Below are positions 53,093-63,456 of a stretch of DNA of 64,000 nucleotides, in pieces. Every line of letters begins with the position of its first letter. The first letter of the stretch is position 1. The notes below the pieces were generated by a model. That model saw nothing but the letters and a program-made list of their open reading frames with translations. It was not told the origin of the DNA and did not search any database. The position numbers and the translations under genes are program-made. Origin of the DNA: Shimia_B sp038525525 (GTDB taxonomy: Bacteria; Pseudomonadota; Alphaproteobacteria; Rhodobacterales; Rhodobacteraceae); assembly GCA_038525525.1 (NCBI GenBank), contig JBCBHO010000001.1, positions 310,001 to 374,000 of the forward strand, in the 5' to 3' direction.

Positions 53093-56000
53093 TCAGGCGC
53101 CGCCGGTCGTGGCGCCGTTCACCACGATGTCCTGATCGATGGCGAGAACCGCCAGCACTTCGCTGTTGGCGCCGGTGAACTCGTAGACGTCGTAGGACGT
53201 GCCATCATGGGCCACGGTTCCGGTGCGGGTGATGCTCTCGGCGTCTCCGCTGGCCGCCGCGCCGTCGAGATTGACCGTGTCACCTGCATCCCCGTCGATC
53301 ATGATCCCGGCATCGAGTACCTGCCCCAAGAGCTGCTCGAGCGTTGGATCAGCCTCTCCTTGCAGCTCGAGAACGTCGCCGAGGCTGATGTCGAGCACAT
53401 CGGCGCCCGCGTTCGTCAGGCTGATCGCCTCGATGGATTTCGCATCGATAAGCGGGAGCAGATCCTCGGTGCCCTCCGGCGCCATCAGGGCGAGCGTATC
53501 GCGGCCCGCCCCACCATCGTAAACATCTCCGGCCTCTGAAACCCCACCGGCGACGAGGACGTCATCCCCAGCCCCGCCGAGCACGCTGTCGGCCCCGCTT
53601 CCACCGATCAGTGTATCGTCACCGGCTCCACCGATGAGAATGTCGGCCCCTTCGCCGCCGGAAAGGGCGTCATCGAGGACGCTGCCAAAGAGCAGGTCCG
53701 CCTGGTCCGTGCCCGCCTTCGTGACAGCCTCTTCCCCGATCCCCAGCGCGCCGCCCGTGCGCAACGTCTCCCGATCCTCCACCGTGGTGACGTCCCCGTC
53801 GAGGTCGAAGACCGCCTCGGCAAAAAGGAGGTTCTGATCGCCCAGGATATCCACGAGCCCGGAGACTTCCGCCAGCGCCACGCTGTAGTTCAGCCCGGAC
53901 ACGGTGAATGCCGGCTTCGTGTCCTGCGTGACGATCACGCCCCGGTCCTCTCCGTCGGCCACGAGCTGCAGCGAGAAGGCCACGAGTTCTGCGCTGAAAA
54001 GGGGGGTGTTGATGAAGGCATCTGCCAGCGCGGCCGAGCCGATCACCGTCACGGCGTCGTTGCTGTCGATGGCATTCAGCTGGTCGACATCGACATCCCC
54101 GCCGATCCCGAACGCCTCAACGGTGACCTCGTAATCCCCGGTGCCCTGCGGGGTGCGCCCGTCGAACGGGCTGTTGATGAGGTTCGCGAAGGCCTGCTCC
54201 CAGTTGTCGTCACTCGGGCGGCCATCGGTGGCGAAATAGACGAAGCTGTTCCCCGCCCCATCTGCGTTGGCCGCGTCCAACAAGAGCTCCGCGGCCGAGA
54301 AGGCCTCGCCGAAGTTCGTAATGCCACCGGTGAACGGCGCTGTCGAGAGCGCATTGAACAGCGCCTCCCGATCATAGAGCAGATCAAACGTCGTCTGCCC
54401 GCCCGGCCCCTCGAGCACGGTGGCCTCACCGGCATAGGTCACGACGCTCACCTGAACCGAACTCTGAGACCCTTCGAACCGCTCGAAGAGGGACGTCAGG
54501 TTCGGATCGGTGGTATCGGTGAGCGCGTTCGCGAGGTCGAGCCGCAGCGTTTCCCAATTGCTCTCGCCGACGCTGCCGGACCGGTCAAGAATGATGACGA
54601 GGTTGTCTGTCGTCTGCTCCGGCGCGGATGTCAGGATCTGGACGCTCCCGGCGGCGGCATCCGGGGTCGCGTCCTCTTCGATGGAGATCGAAAGGTCCTG
54701 CCCGTTTTCGATCGAGACGGCGTCATTCCCGACGGCGATGCCGATGGTGGCCTTGGTGACGGCACCGCCTGCGTCACGGACGCTGACCTCGAATCGGTCG
54801 AACCCCTCGAAGCCCGCATCCGCGGTGTAGGTGAAAGCGCCCGTGACCGCGTCGATCTCGACGCTTCCGTTGGACGGTCCCGCTCCCGAAACGACGAACG
54901 AGAAGCCCGAGGCATCATCGACATCCGCAACCGAAAGCTGGCCAGACGCAGCGCCGGCCTCGGCGACGAGGCCCAGGGCCGTGGCCTCCGGCGCATCATT
55001 GACCGGCGTGACCTCGATCGTGGCCGTTTCAGCGGCGGTGAAAACTCCGTCGGAGACGAGATAGGTGAAGCTGTCGGTTCCCGAGAAATCAGCGTCGGGC
55101 GTGTATGCGAAGCTGCCATCGGCGGACACGATCACCGTGCCGGAGGTCGGGCCATTGACCAAGGCGAAGCTGAGCGCGTCACCATCCACGTCCGTGGCCT
55201 CGAGCTGCCCCCGGATCACCGTGTCTTCCGCCCCGGCGACCTCCACCGCCTCCGGGACCGGGCTGTCATTGACAGGGGCAATCGTCAGATTGGCGGCAGC
55301 CGGAACACTCGCGCCGTTCCCGTCGCTAATCGCGAAGGAAATGCGCACTGGCCCGGTGATGTCTGCGTCCGGTTGGAAGGTGAACGTGCCATCCTCGTTG
55401 GCGACAACCGTGCCGGTGTCAGCCACGGGGACACCCGAGACGCTCAGCACATCACTCTCATCCACATCCGTCGCCGCTGCGAGGAGCTGCGCCTCCGTGA
55501 TGATGAGTTCGAGATCCTCGGTGCCCCCCGGAAGCACCACCGCACCGGAGACCTCGGGCGCGTCGTTCGCGCCATTCACCGTGATCTCGACGACCTGCTC
55601 GGTCCCGTCGACCGTCGCGACGGCAAAGCTGTCGGTCAGCTGATCTCCGACGCCGAGGGCCTGCACTGCCGCGTCGGAGGCAAAGAGCGCATAGGACCAC
55701 ACGCCTGCAGCGCTGATCTCGAACGTCCCGTAGGATCCGCGTACGTTCGATTGCGGCGTGATCGCGTCCTCTCCGGCATCGGCATCCGAGACGATCAGCA
55801 CCCCCGTCGCGATCACAGCGATGTCCTCGGTGACGGCGCCGCTGATCTGTCCGGAGATGACGGCGGCGTCGGGCTCTCCCGTGACGGAGAGTGAAACCGT
55901 CCCCTCCGTGCTGAGATCGCCGTCCGAGACGAGATAGGCAAAGCTGTCGTCGCCCACGAAATCGGCTTCAGGCGTGTAGGTGTATGATCCGTCCGCCGCG

Positions 56001-57559
56001 AGCGCGACAGTGCCGTTCGCGGCCTGCTCCGTGAGCGTGAATGTCAGCGGGTCGTTCTCGATATCAGTGGCTTCCAGCGTCCCGGCAAGGACGCTGTCCT
56101 CGGCCACCTCGCCCTCGGCAGCGGCCACCTCCGGCGCGTCATTCACCGGGCGCACGACAAGCGTCACGGTGTTGACGGTCTCTCCCTGTGGCGTCTCCGC
56201 CGAGACGACGAAACCGTCGGTGCCCGCAAAGTTCGGATCGGGGATGTAGGAGAATGTCCCGTCATCCGTGAGCGCGAGGGACCCGTTTTCGGGGCCGGTG
56301 ATGACGGTCAGGTCCGATGCATCGCCCAGATCGGCGAGGGACAGCGTCCCGTTGACCGGCGCGTCCTCGTCAGTGTCAAAGCGAATGGGCTCCGGCTCGG
56401 GCCCGATGAGCGGGTTCGAGCGTTGCTGGTCGGGTGCGTCCGCGTCATCCGATTGGCTGTCATCTGCTTCGGTGCCGTTCTCGAGCGTGTCCAGCGTGTC
56501 CCCGAGCTCTCCGGGATCCGTCGCGAAGCCTTCGCCGCCATCGCCTCCCTCCCCGGCGCCGCCGATGAAGCTGCGCGATCCCCCCAGCGGGACGAGTGCC
56601 TCGCCCTGCTCCTGCGCCCGCAGTGCCGCGCCGAAGGCGGCCGCGGCCTCCACCAGGAGCGCTTCCACCGCGTTCGGTGCGTCCGGCGAGCGCGCGATAT
56701 CGGTCGTCACGCCGTCGATAGTGACTTCCCAGACGGACTCGCCCGTCTCGATCAGCGCGAGTTGCTCTCCCGTGATCCGGGAAAAGATGCCGATCTTGCC
56801 AAAGCCGCCCCCGGGCACGGGGTCTTCCTCGAGCGTGACCTGAAGCAGCAACTGCCCGCCATCGTCCTCGGTCACGCGGACGGTGCCGGTGGTCCCCCGA
56901 ATCCCGAGGGTTGCCGCGGGCGTCTCGATGTCCATACCGCCCGAGCCCGCGACCTTTCCGGCAATGAAGACGAACCCGCCCTTCACGAGCCCGAAGGAGG
57001 CGCTGTTGCCGTCTTCCGCACCCGCCGTATAGACGAGCTCGTCGAGCGTCATGCGGGCGTCTTCGTTGAGGGTGAACACGGTGCCATCGACGAAGAGCAG
57101 CGTCAGGACAGACCCTTCACCGGTGCTGACGACATCGCCAAGCTGCACACGCATGCCCTCGGTGAGCTCTTCGAAGGAGCCATCCGCGCGCTCGACGGTC
57201 GCGGAGCCTTCGATCCCTTCCACTTGGCCTATGGGCGCGCCGGAGACCGTCGCGAGGATGAGGTCGTCCTCCTGCCCGGCCTTGGCGAGAGTGGTGACGG
57301 TGCGCGCGCTGAGCGAATTTCCGTTGGGCGCGACCAATGCAACGGGCCCTTCGGAGAAATAGCCCGCGATGACGGTCAGGCTTCCATCAGGGCCCGTGAG
57401 GAGAAGGTTGTCCGCGTCCCGGGCGAAATCACCGGAGAAAATTATATCTCCGTCCGGGAGATCAATCTTCCCGTCCGAAATTGCCCTATGGGCATCCACA
57501 AACCGATCGACATGCCGTCCCACCACGGTGGGACCGCTATCCATCAAATAAAAACGCAT
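53093..57559 (-). CDS. Giant RTX adhesin: FecR, cadherin-like repeats, VWA, RTX
   Basis: 1488 residues with no cleavable signal. The ATG at 57559 has AGGGG upstream. Residues of about 115-290 form a FecR-like region (RMTLDELVYTAGAEDGN, PAATLGIRGTTGTVR). From about 385 to 960 come roughly six cadherin/VCBS-type repeats, each ending near VNDAPE and containing ADGSFAYTPDADFSGTDSF-like strands. A von Willebrand A domain with MIDAS DRSGS begins near 983. Near 1305-1345 are RTX nonapeptides (GGEGADILIGGAGDDTLIGG). The C-terminal part is the likely type I secretion signal. It is a surface adhesin exported by the secretion system at 59990-64000, acidic and calcium binding. Confidence 0.92.
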   Translation of the reverse strand: MRFYLMDSGPTVVGRHVDRFVDAHRAISDGKIDLPDGDIIFSGDFARDADNLLLTGPDGSLTVIAGYFSEGPVALVAPNGNSLSARTVTTLAKAGQEDDLILATVSGAPIGQVEGIEGSATVERADGSFEELTEGMRVQLGDVVSTGEGSVLTLLFVDGTVFTLNEDARMTLDELVYTAGAEDGNSASFGLVKGGFVFIAGKVAGSGGMDIETPAATLGIRGTTGTVRVTEDDGGQLLLQVTLEEDPVPGGGFGKIGIFSRITGEQLALIETGESVWEVTIDGVTTDIARSPDAPNAVEALLVEAAAAFGAALRAQEQGEALVPLGGSRSFIGGAGEGGDGGEGFATDPGELGDTLDTLENGTEADDSQSDDADAPDQQRSNPLIGPEPEPIRFDTDEDAPVNGTLSLADLGDASDLTVITGPENGSLALTDDGTFSYIPDPNFAGTDGFVVSAETPQGETVNTVTLVVRPVNDAPEVAAAEGEVAEDSVLAGTLEATDIENDPLTFTLTEQAANGTVALAADGSYTYTPEADFVGDDSFAYLVSDGDLSTEGTVSLSVTGEPDAAVISGQISGAVTEDIAVIATGVLIVSDADAGEDAITPQSNVRGSYGTFEISAAGVWSYALFASDAAVQALGVGDQLTDSFAVATVDGTEQVVEITVNGANDAPEVSGAVVLPGGTEDLELIITEAQLLAAATDVDESDVLSVSGVPVADTGTVVANEDGTFTFQPDADITGPVRISFAISDGNGASVPAAANLTIAPVNDSPVPEAVEVAGAEDTVIRGQLEATDVDGDALSFALVNGPTSGTVIVSADGSFAYTPDADFSGTDSFTYLVSDGVFTAAETATIEVTPVNDAPEATALGLVAEAGAASGQLSVADVDDASGFSFVVSGAGPSNGSVEIDAVTGAFTYTADAGFEGFDRFEVSVRDAGGAVTKATIGIAVGNDAVSIENGQDLSISIEEDATPDAAAGSVQILTSAPEQTTDNLVIILDRSGSVGESNWETLRLDLANALTDTTDPNLTSLFERFEGSQSSVQVSVVTYAGEATVLEGPGGQTTFDLLYDREALFNALSTAPFTGGITNFGEAFSAAELLLDAANADGAGNSFVYFATDGRPSDDNWEQAFANLINSPFDGRTPQGTGDYEVTVEAFGIGGDVDVDQLNAIDSNDAVTVIGSAALADAFINTPLFSAELVAFSLQLVADGEDRGVIVTQDTKPAFTVSGLNYSVALAEVSGLVDILGDQNLLFAEAVFDLDGDVTTVEDRETLRTGGALGIGEEAVTKAGTDQADLLFGSVLDDALSGGEGADILIGGAGDDTLIGGSGADSVLGGAGDDVLVAGGVSEAGDVYDGGAGRDTLALMAPEGTEDLLPLIDAKSIEAISLTNAGADVLDISLGDVLELQGEADPTLEQLLGQVLDAGIMIDGDAGDTVNLDGAAASGDAESITRTGTVAHDGTSYDVYEFTGANSEVLAVLAIDQDIVVNGATTGGA

Positions 57560-57755
57560 CGGACTACCCCTGATCCGAAGCCGAAGAAAATACCTTTGAC
57601 GCCTCTAATTAGACGTGGGCTACAACGACCTGCCGAGTACCGTAGCGTAAAGATATGATTCGAAGCAAAGACGAAGGTTTTAAGGCGCGGAAATGAATAC
57701 TCTTTCGGTGAAGTCCTAGCGCCTTGCCCACCCTCCGCGGCCCCCGTCGACATCA
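57560..57755. promoter_or_regulatory. Divergent gap, adhesin / adenylate cyclase
   Basis: 196 bases between divergent starts, AT-rich near the adhesin side. Both promoters should be here, but no box is convincing. The cyclase start at 57756 has no Shine-Dalgarno. Confidence 0.45.
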
Positions 57756-59987
57756 ATGCACCCACTGGGCAGCTCCGTGCGCGGGGTGATGGCATGGCTG
57801 CGGCGCGGTCGCGCGGCTGGGCTTGTCGTCATCGCGCTGCTCGTGACCTTGCGCATTCTGGACCCGACGGTCGTCTCCTCGCTGCGCTTTTCCGCGTTCG
57901 ATCTGTTCCAGCAGATGAGCCCGCGGGAATATGCTCCGGCGCCGGTCGCGATCATCGATATCGACGATCCGTCCATCGAAGAGCTGGGGCAATGGCCGTG
58001 GCCGCGCACCCTCGTGGCGGAGATGGTGACCAGGGCCGCCGAGGCCGGGGCTGTGGCCATCGGTTTCGATGTCATCTTTGCCGAACCCGACAGGCTCTCC
58101 CCCGACCTCTTGGCCGCCGACAATGCCGCGATCCCCGATGACATCCGGAGCGTGCTCAGCACCCTGCCCAGCAATGACGCCACACTTGCCGCCGCCATGG
58201 CCCGCACCCGCGTCGTGGTGGGCCAGACCAGCGTGCGCAGCGCTCGAACTGGCATCGAGCGCCCGCGCCCTCCTGCGCCGGTGCCCCACGCCATCATAGG
58301 CGAGGATCCGGCGCCCTTCCTGATGTCATTCCCGGACCTGCTGGAGAACCTCGAGGAGCTCGAGGCCGCTGCGCTGGGCCGCGGTGTGTTCACGACGCGG
58401 CCGGACCCGGACGGCACCTATCGCCGTGTCCCGCTCGTGATGTCCGTCGATGGCGCCATCCGTCTGGGGCTGGCACCGGAGCTTCTCCGCGTGGCCACCG
58501 GGCAGGACGCGTTCGCGATCCGCACGAACGAGGCGGGGATCGATGCCGTGATCGTGGCAGGGCAAGCCATCGAGACCGGCCCGGACGGCACGGTCTGGCC
58601 GCATTTCACGCCCCATGTCCCAGCGCGCTACATCTCCGCCGCCGACCTCATCAATGGCCGCATGGACGCCGGGCGTCTGCAGGGGCAGATCGCACTCGTC
58701 GGCACGTCCGCGATCGGGCTGGAGGATTTCCGGCCCATTCCCCTGGGCTTTTCCTTGGCCGGCGTAGAAATTCACGCGCAGGTGCTGGAGGGCATCCTCC
58801 TCGACACCATGCTCAACCGGCCCAATTACGCCATTGCCATAGAGCTAGTGGTCCTCGCCTGTCTCGGTGTGCTCGTCGTGACGCTGGTCCCGATCCTCGC
58901 CGGTCGCTGGGTCATCATCGGCGGTCTCATGGTGCTCTCCGCCTATGGCGCTTTCACGTGGTGGCTCTTCGAGGCGCGCGCCACGCTCCTCGATCCGACA
59001 TGGCCCATCCTCTGCACGCTCGCGATGCTCATGCTCATGTCCACCGCCAACTACCTCCGCGAAGAGCAGGAACGCGCCCGCATCCGCAGCGCCTTCGGGC
59101 AGTATGTCTCGCCGGATCTCGTGGCACAGCTTCAGGACGAGCCGGAGATGCTGACGCTGGGCGGTGAGCGGCGCGAGCTCACCATTCTCTTCTCAGACGT
59201 GCGCGGGTTCACCACGCTGGCAGAGAGCTTCAAGGACGATCCCGCCGGGCTGACCCAGCTGATCAACCGCTTTCTCAGCGTCCTGTCCGATGCGATCCTC
59301 GATGAAGGCGGCACCATCGACAAGTTCATGGGCGACGCGGTCATGGCTTTCTGGAACGCGCCGCTCGATCACGAGGGCCATGCGAAAGCCGCCTGCCACG
59401 CGGCGCTCCGCATGCAGGCCGACATCGCCACGCTCAACAAGATCCGCGCGGAAGAGGACGGCAGAGGCGTCGAACCCATTGATGTGGGGATCGGGCTGAA
59501 TACGGGCGAGTGCACCGTGGGCAACATGGGCAGCGACACGCGCTTCGACTACACCGCCCTCGGTGACGCGGTGAACCTCGCCTCGCGGCTGGAAGGACAG
59601 TCAAAGGCCTTCGGGTTTCCGATCATCGTGGGGCCGTCCACGGCAGAGGCCGTAGAGGATGCCTTCGCGCTCCTGCGGATTGACCGTATCAGGGTGAAGG
59701 GGAAGCTCGAACCCGTTGAAGTCTCCGCGCTTATTGGCGGCGAGGATATGCGCGTGAGCCCGGAATTCGAAGCGCTTCGGCAAGCCAATGACGCACTGCG
59801 CTCGACCTACCTCGCGCAGGACTGGTCTGCGGCCAAGGATGCCCTTCAGCAGCTGGAAGCGGCCGCCGCCTCGGCGGGCATCGATGCGACGGAGTATATC
59901 GCGCTCTACCGCGGCAGGGTCGAGAGCTTCATGGCCCATCCCCCGGGCGCGGACTGGGACGGGGTGACCGTCGCGGAGACAAAGTGA
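57756..59987 (+). CDS. CHASE2-domain adenylate/guanylate cyclase
   Basis: 743 residues. An N-terminal membrane segment is followed by a CHASE2 extracytoplasmic sensor (about 40-345, with RFSAFDLFQQMSPREYAPAPVAIIDIDD near its start). Then come about three membrane segments (about 350-435), then a class III nucleotidyl cyclase domain from about 465. Metal aspartates are in LFSDVRGFT and FMGDAVMAFW. The Lys of IDKFMGD and the YTALGDAVNLASRLE motif favour ATP, hence cyclic AMP. The start may instead be the ATG at 57789. It lies between the adhesin gene and its exporter, so cyclic AMP control of adhesion is inferred. Confidence 0.92.
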   Translation: MHPLGSSVRGVMAWLRRGRAAGLVVIALLVTLRILDPTVVSSLRFSAFDLFQQMSPREYAPAPVAIIDIDDPSIEELGQWPWPRTLVAEMVTRAAEAGAVAIGFDVIFAEPDRLSPDLLAADNAAIPDDIRSVLSTLPSNDATLAAAMARTRVVVGQTSVRSARTGIERPRPPAPVPHAIIGEDPAPFLMSFPDLLENLEELEAAALGRGVFTTRPDPDGTYRRVPLVMSVDGAIRLGLAPELLRVATGQDAFAIRTNEAGIDAVIVAGQAIETGPDGTVWPHFTPHVPARYISAADLINGRMDAGRLQGQIALVGTSAIGLEDFRPIPLGFSLAGVEIHAQVLEGILLDTMLNRPNYAIAIELVVLACLGVLVVTLVPILAGRWVIIGGLMVLSAYGAFTWWLFEARATLLDPTWPILCTLAMLMLMSTANYLREEQERARIRSAFGQYVSPDLVAQLQDEPEMLTLGGERRELTILFSDVRGFTTLAESFKDDPAGLTQLINRFLSVLSDAILDEGGTIDKFMGDAVMAFWNAPLDHEGHAKAACHAALRMQADIATLNKIRAEEDGRGVEPIDVGIGLNTGECTVGNMGSDTRFDYTALGDAVNLASRLEGQSKAFGFPIIVGPSTAEAVEDAFALLRIDRIRVKGKLEPVEVSALIGGEDMRVSPEFEALRQANDALRSTYLAQDWSAAKDALQQLEAAAASAGIDATEYIALYRGRVESFMAHPPGADWDGVTVAETK

Positions 59988-59989
59988 GC

Positions 59990-61309
59990 CTAGCGCTCGC
60001 GCAGTGCCTCGGCGCGCGCGCGGTCGATCGGACGCAAGAGGTAAGACATCACCGTCCGCGAGCCTGTCTGGATGTCGACCTGCGCGACCATGCCGGGGCT
60101 GATGGGAAGCGCCTCGCCGCCCGGTCCCGTGAGCGCGGTGCGCTCTGTCTCGATCTCGACCTGAAAGAAGGCGCGTCCTTCCCGGTCCGTGACCGTGTCG
60201 GCCCCGACGCGCAGCACCTCCCCCGCGAGGGAGCCGTAGACGAGGAAATCGTAGGCCGTGATCTTCACGGATGCCGGATCGCCCGGTCGCAGGAACGACA
60301 CGTCCTCGGGCCTGATCTCCGCTTCGATGAGGAGCCTGTCATCGGACGGTACGATCTCCATGACCGGCGCGCCCGGCTGGACGACCGCGCCCACCGTCGT
60401 GACGTTGACGCGATTGACTGTCCCCGCCACCGGTGCGCGCAGGCTGGTCCGCGTGACACGGTCTTCTGCGGCACGCAGTTCCTCTCGCACAACCGCCAGC
60501 TCCACCTGGATCCGGGCTGCGCGCTCCTGCGCTTCGAGCGAGTAGGCCGACTGGGCCGCGGCGATCCGGCTCTCCGTTTCGCGGATCGCGGCATCCTGCG
60601 CGGGGAGCCGCGCCGCCATGACCTGCGCCTCCCCCTCGAACTCGGAGACGCGCCCGCGCAACCGCAGCAACTCTATGCGCGGCAAGGCGCCGGTCTCCGC
60701 CAGCCGCTCGGAGAGCTCCAGTTCCTCCCGGAGCGGCACCAACTGCCCCTCAAGCTTGGCCTCGGTCGCGGCGAGCTCCTCGCGGGCAGCCATCCGGCCG
60801 GCAAGCTGATCCTCGAGGATCGCCAGCTCGGCAGAGAGCTGCGACCGGCGAGACAGGAACACCGCACGCTCGGCTGCCACCGGGCCCGGCACCCGCGCCT
60901 CGAGCCCCGCGGGAAACGTGAGGGCGTCAGCACCTTCTGCCTCGGCCACCACGCGGGCCTGTTCGGCCAGGAGCGCGGCCTCGCGCTCCAGAAGCTCTCC
61001 GCGCCGGGCATCGGCGCCCACATCATCTATGCGCATGAGCACGTCCCCGGCCTCGACGACGTCGCCGGAGCGCACATCGAGGCCCGCGACGATGCCGCCC
61101 TCGAGGCTCTGGATGACCTGCAGCTCGCTCGAGGGCACGACGCGTCCCGTGCCGCGTGTCACCTCCTCGATCTCGTACTGGGAGGCCCAGAGGCCGAAGC
61201 CAGCCAGCCCCCCGAGGATGACCGCGACGACCCAGAAAAGCCCGAGACCACCCGCGCGCACACCGACCGGATCGTTGATGAAATCCTCTTCGATCGGCGG
61301 GCCAAACAT
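59990..61309 (-). CDS. HlyD-family membrane fusion protein of type I secretion
   Basis: 439 residues. One membrane segment at about 25-45 follows a short cytoplasmic N-terminus. A biotinyl-lipoyl half (ASDVVEAGDVLMRID-like: DVRSGDVVEAGDVLMRID) is followed by a long coiled-coil region (about 95-270) and a beta-barrel half with the HlyD C-terminal pattern LRAPVAGTVNRVNVTTVGAVVQPGAPVMEIVP. It spans the periplasm between the ABC transporter and TolC. Its start meets the ABC stop codon, so the two are coupled. It faces the cyclase gene with a two-base gap. Confidence 0.94.
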   Translation of the reverse strand: MFGPPIEEDFINDPVGVRAGGLGLFWVVAVILGGLAGFGLWASQYEIEEVTRGTGRVVPSSELQVIQSLEGGIVAGLDVRSGDVVEAGDVLMRIDDVGADARRGELLEREAALLAEQARVVAEAEGADALTFPAGLEARVPGPVAAERAVFLSRRSQLSAELAILEDQLAGRMAAREELAATEAKLEGQLVPLREELELSERLAETGALPRIELLRLRGRVSEFEGEAQVMAARLPAQDAAIRETESRIAAAQSAYSLEAQERAARIQVELAVVREELRAAEDRVTRTSLRAPVAGTVNRVNVTTVGAVVQPGAPVMEIVPSDDRLLIEAEIRPEDVSFLRPGDPASVKITAYDFLVYGSLAGEVLRVGADTVTDREGRAFFQVEIETERTALTGPGGEALPISPGMVAQVDIQTGSRTVMSYLLRPIDRARAEALRER

Positions 61310-63456
61310 CAGGTCACCGCCTTGATGCCCGGCGTCTCGCCCGCGGCCTTTCGCAGCTTGGCATAGACCGCCTCGCGCGGCCCATCGAGGATCTTTTGGC
61401 CCTGCTCAAGGACCACGACACGGGGCGCGATGTCGGCGAGCGACGGGCGGTGGGTGCAGAGGATCAGACTCGTTCCTTCGCGCACCAGCTCTTGGAGGTT
61501 GCGCGCGAGGCTCGCCTCCATGTCCCGGTCCATGGCGCTCGTGGGCTCGTCGAGGAAAAGGAGGCGGGGACGGCGGAGAAGGAGCCGCGCGAGGGCGAGC
61601 CCCTGACGCTGTCCGCCAGAAAGGCGTGCGCCGCGTTCGCCGAGGAAGAGATTGAGCCCCTCCGGCGCTTTCGCGACAAACTCGTCCATGGCTGCGAGGC
61701 GCAGCGCCCGCGCGATCTCAGCCTCCGACGCTCGCGGCCGCCCGATCACGAGGTTCTCCCGGAAGGTTCCGGTAAAGAGTTCGGGCTCCTGCGGAAGATA
61801 GCCCACCGCCGCACGCAGCTCCGCCGGCTCGTAATGCGAGATCCCCCGCCCATCCAGAAGCATGGTCCCCGCATCCGGTGCCGTCAGCCCGCTGAGCACC
61901 TTGCCGAGCGTCGATTTGCCGGACCCCACGCGGCCCAGCAGGGCGAGGGTTTCGCCCGGCGCAACCTCGAGCGAAATCTCCTTGAGTGCCTCCGAGGAGG
62001 CCCCGGGATAGCGCACCGTCACACCCTCCAAAGACAGCGCCCCCGCCTCCGCTCGCAGGGAAGACTGGGCCTCAGAGCTGCGCTCCACGGGCTGATCCAT
62101 GAACTCCGAAAGCGCGGCAAGCGCGCGCATGGCGTATTGCGCGCGGAAGACGGTCTGCGCGATGGTCGCAAGCGGCGCGAGCGCCCGGCCCGCCAGGATG
62201 TTGGCCGCGATGAGCGCCCCGATGGTGATGGCGCCTTGGGCAATAAGATATATGCCCCAGACGATGATCGACACCGAGACGGTCTGCAGGATGACCTGCG
62301 TGGCGTTCGTCGCGAATTGCGCCCAGAAGCGCGCGCGCCCCGCGACCCGCGCCGCCGCGGCGCTCGCCGCATCCCACTCGCGCTGCAGGACAGGCTCCGC
62401 CCCCACGCTCTTGACCGTCGGCAGCGCAGTAAGCGCCTCAACGAGGACGCTCTGGCGACGCCCGGCAAGCGCTTGCGTCCGCTCGAGGGAAGGCCCCACC
62501 GTGATGCGGGAAATGAGCGCGATCAGAAGCACCACGGGAACGGCCACCAGTGGCACGAGGGCAAGCGGCCCGACGATCCACCAGAGCACGCCCAGAAAAA
62601 TGCCGATGAAGGCGAGATCCACCACGGCCACGAACGTCGCCGACGCGAAGAATTCCCGCACTTGCTCGAAATCGCGGATGTGGCTCACGATCATTGCGGA
62701 GCCTTGCGCGCGGTCGACCGAAGGCAGGGCCATCGCCTGCGCAAAGAGCGTGGACGAGATCGATGTATCAAGACGGCGGCCCACGCGCTCGAGGATGATC
62801 GCTCGGACGCTCCTGAGCGCGAGATCGAGGCCGATGGCGATCGCCACGCCCAGCGCGAGGGTCCAGAGCGTGACATAGGCGAGGTTGGGGATCACGCGGT
62901 CGTAGACGTTCATCACGAAGAGCGGCAGCGCGAGGCCCAGTGCGTTGACGCCGAGCGCGGCGACCACCACGAGCCCGAGGCTGCCCGCGTGGCCTCGAAC
63001 CGGCCGCCAGAACCAGTGCCCGCGCCTGCCCGCCCGCGGCTCCGCGAGGCGCCGCTCCGCGAGATCATCTTCGACAGTGGCCAGGAGCACGTCGCGCGAC
63101 GTGCGCCGCGCGAGGGTCCGAAGCGGCTCCTCCCGCTCGATCCCTGTCGCGGGGTCATGAATGCGCGCATTGCGACCGTCGTCCGACAGGCCCGCGAGGA
63201 TCAGGGGCTGACCGCCACGCTCGAACAGGACGGCCGGCAAGACGGCCGGATCAAGCCGGCCCGGACGGCGCAGCACGAGGCGGCTGCGAAGGCCGACGGC
63301 CGCGAGACCCTGCGCCAGATATTCAGGTTTCGAGAGATCCACCGCGTCGGGGAGCCGGGAGAGAACCGAAAGCTCGGTAAAGGGGCGCGCGTGATGCGCC
63401 GCCAGCCACGCGATGATGGCCAGCCCCGCGCCCTTCTCCTGCATCGCCCCGGTCAT
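61309..63456 (-). CDS. Type I secretion ABC transporter with C39-like domain (LapB type)
   Basis: 715 residues. Residues 1-130 are a peptidase C39-like domain with no cysteine anywhere, so it is not a peptidase. In RTX exporters such domains hold the unfolded substrate. Six membrane segments follow (about 145-430), then the ATPase: Walker A GRVGSGKST, signature LSGGQRQGLALARLL, Walker B LLFLDEPTSAMD and switch LILCTHRPSLAD. The likely cargo is the adhesin at 53093-57559. The TolC-type gene upstream overlaps by four bases. Confidence 0.95.
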   Translation of the reverse strand: MTGAMQEKGAGLAIIAWLAAHHARPFTELSVLSRLPDAVDLSKPEYLAQGLAAVGLRSRLVLRRPGRLDPAVLPAVLFERGGQPLILAGLSDDGRNARIHDPATGIEREEPLRTLARRTSRDVLLATVEDDLAERRLAEPRAGRRGHWFWRPVRGHAGSLGLVVVAALGVNALGLALPLFVMNVYDRVIPNLAYVTLWTLALGVAIAIGLDLALRSVRAIILERVGRRLDTSISSTLFAQAMALPSVDRAQGSAMIVSHIRDFEQVREFFASATFVAVVDLAFIGIFLGVLWWIVGPLALVPLVAVPVVLLIALISRITVGPSLERTQALAGRRQSVLVEALTALPTVKSVGAEPVLQREWDAASAAAARVAGRARFWAQFATNATQVILQTVSVSIIVWGIYLIAQGAITIGALIAANILAGRALAPLATIAQTVFRAQYAMRALAALSEFMDQPVERSSEAQSSLRAEAGALSLEGVTVRYPGASSEALKEISLEVAPGETLALLGRVGSGKSTLGKVLSGLTAPDAGTMLLDGRGISHYEPAELRAAVGYLPQEPELFTGTFRENLVIGRPRASEAEIARALRLAAMDEFVAKAPEGLNLFLGERGARLSGGQRQGLALARLLLRRPRLLFLDEPTSAMDRDMEASLARNLQELVREGTSLILCTHRPSLADIAPRVVVLEQGQKILDGPREAVYAKLRKAAGETPGIKAVT

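Noticed and set aside
53093..57559. Tandem DNA repeats in the adhesin gene as a CRISPR or satellite
   Set aside because: The repetition is at protein level (cadherin-like units of about 90-100 residues) with diverged codons, not short direct DNA repeats with spacers.
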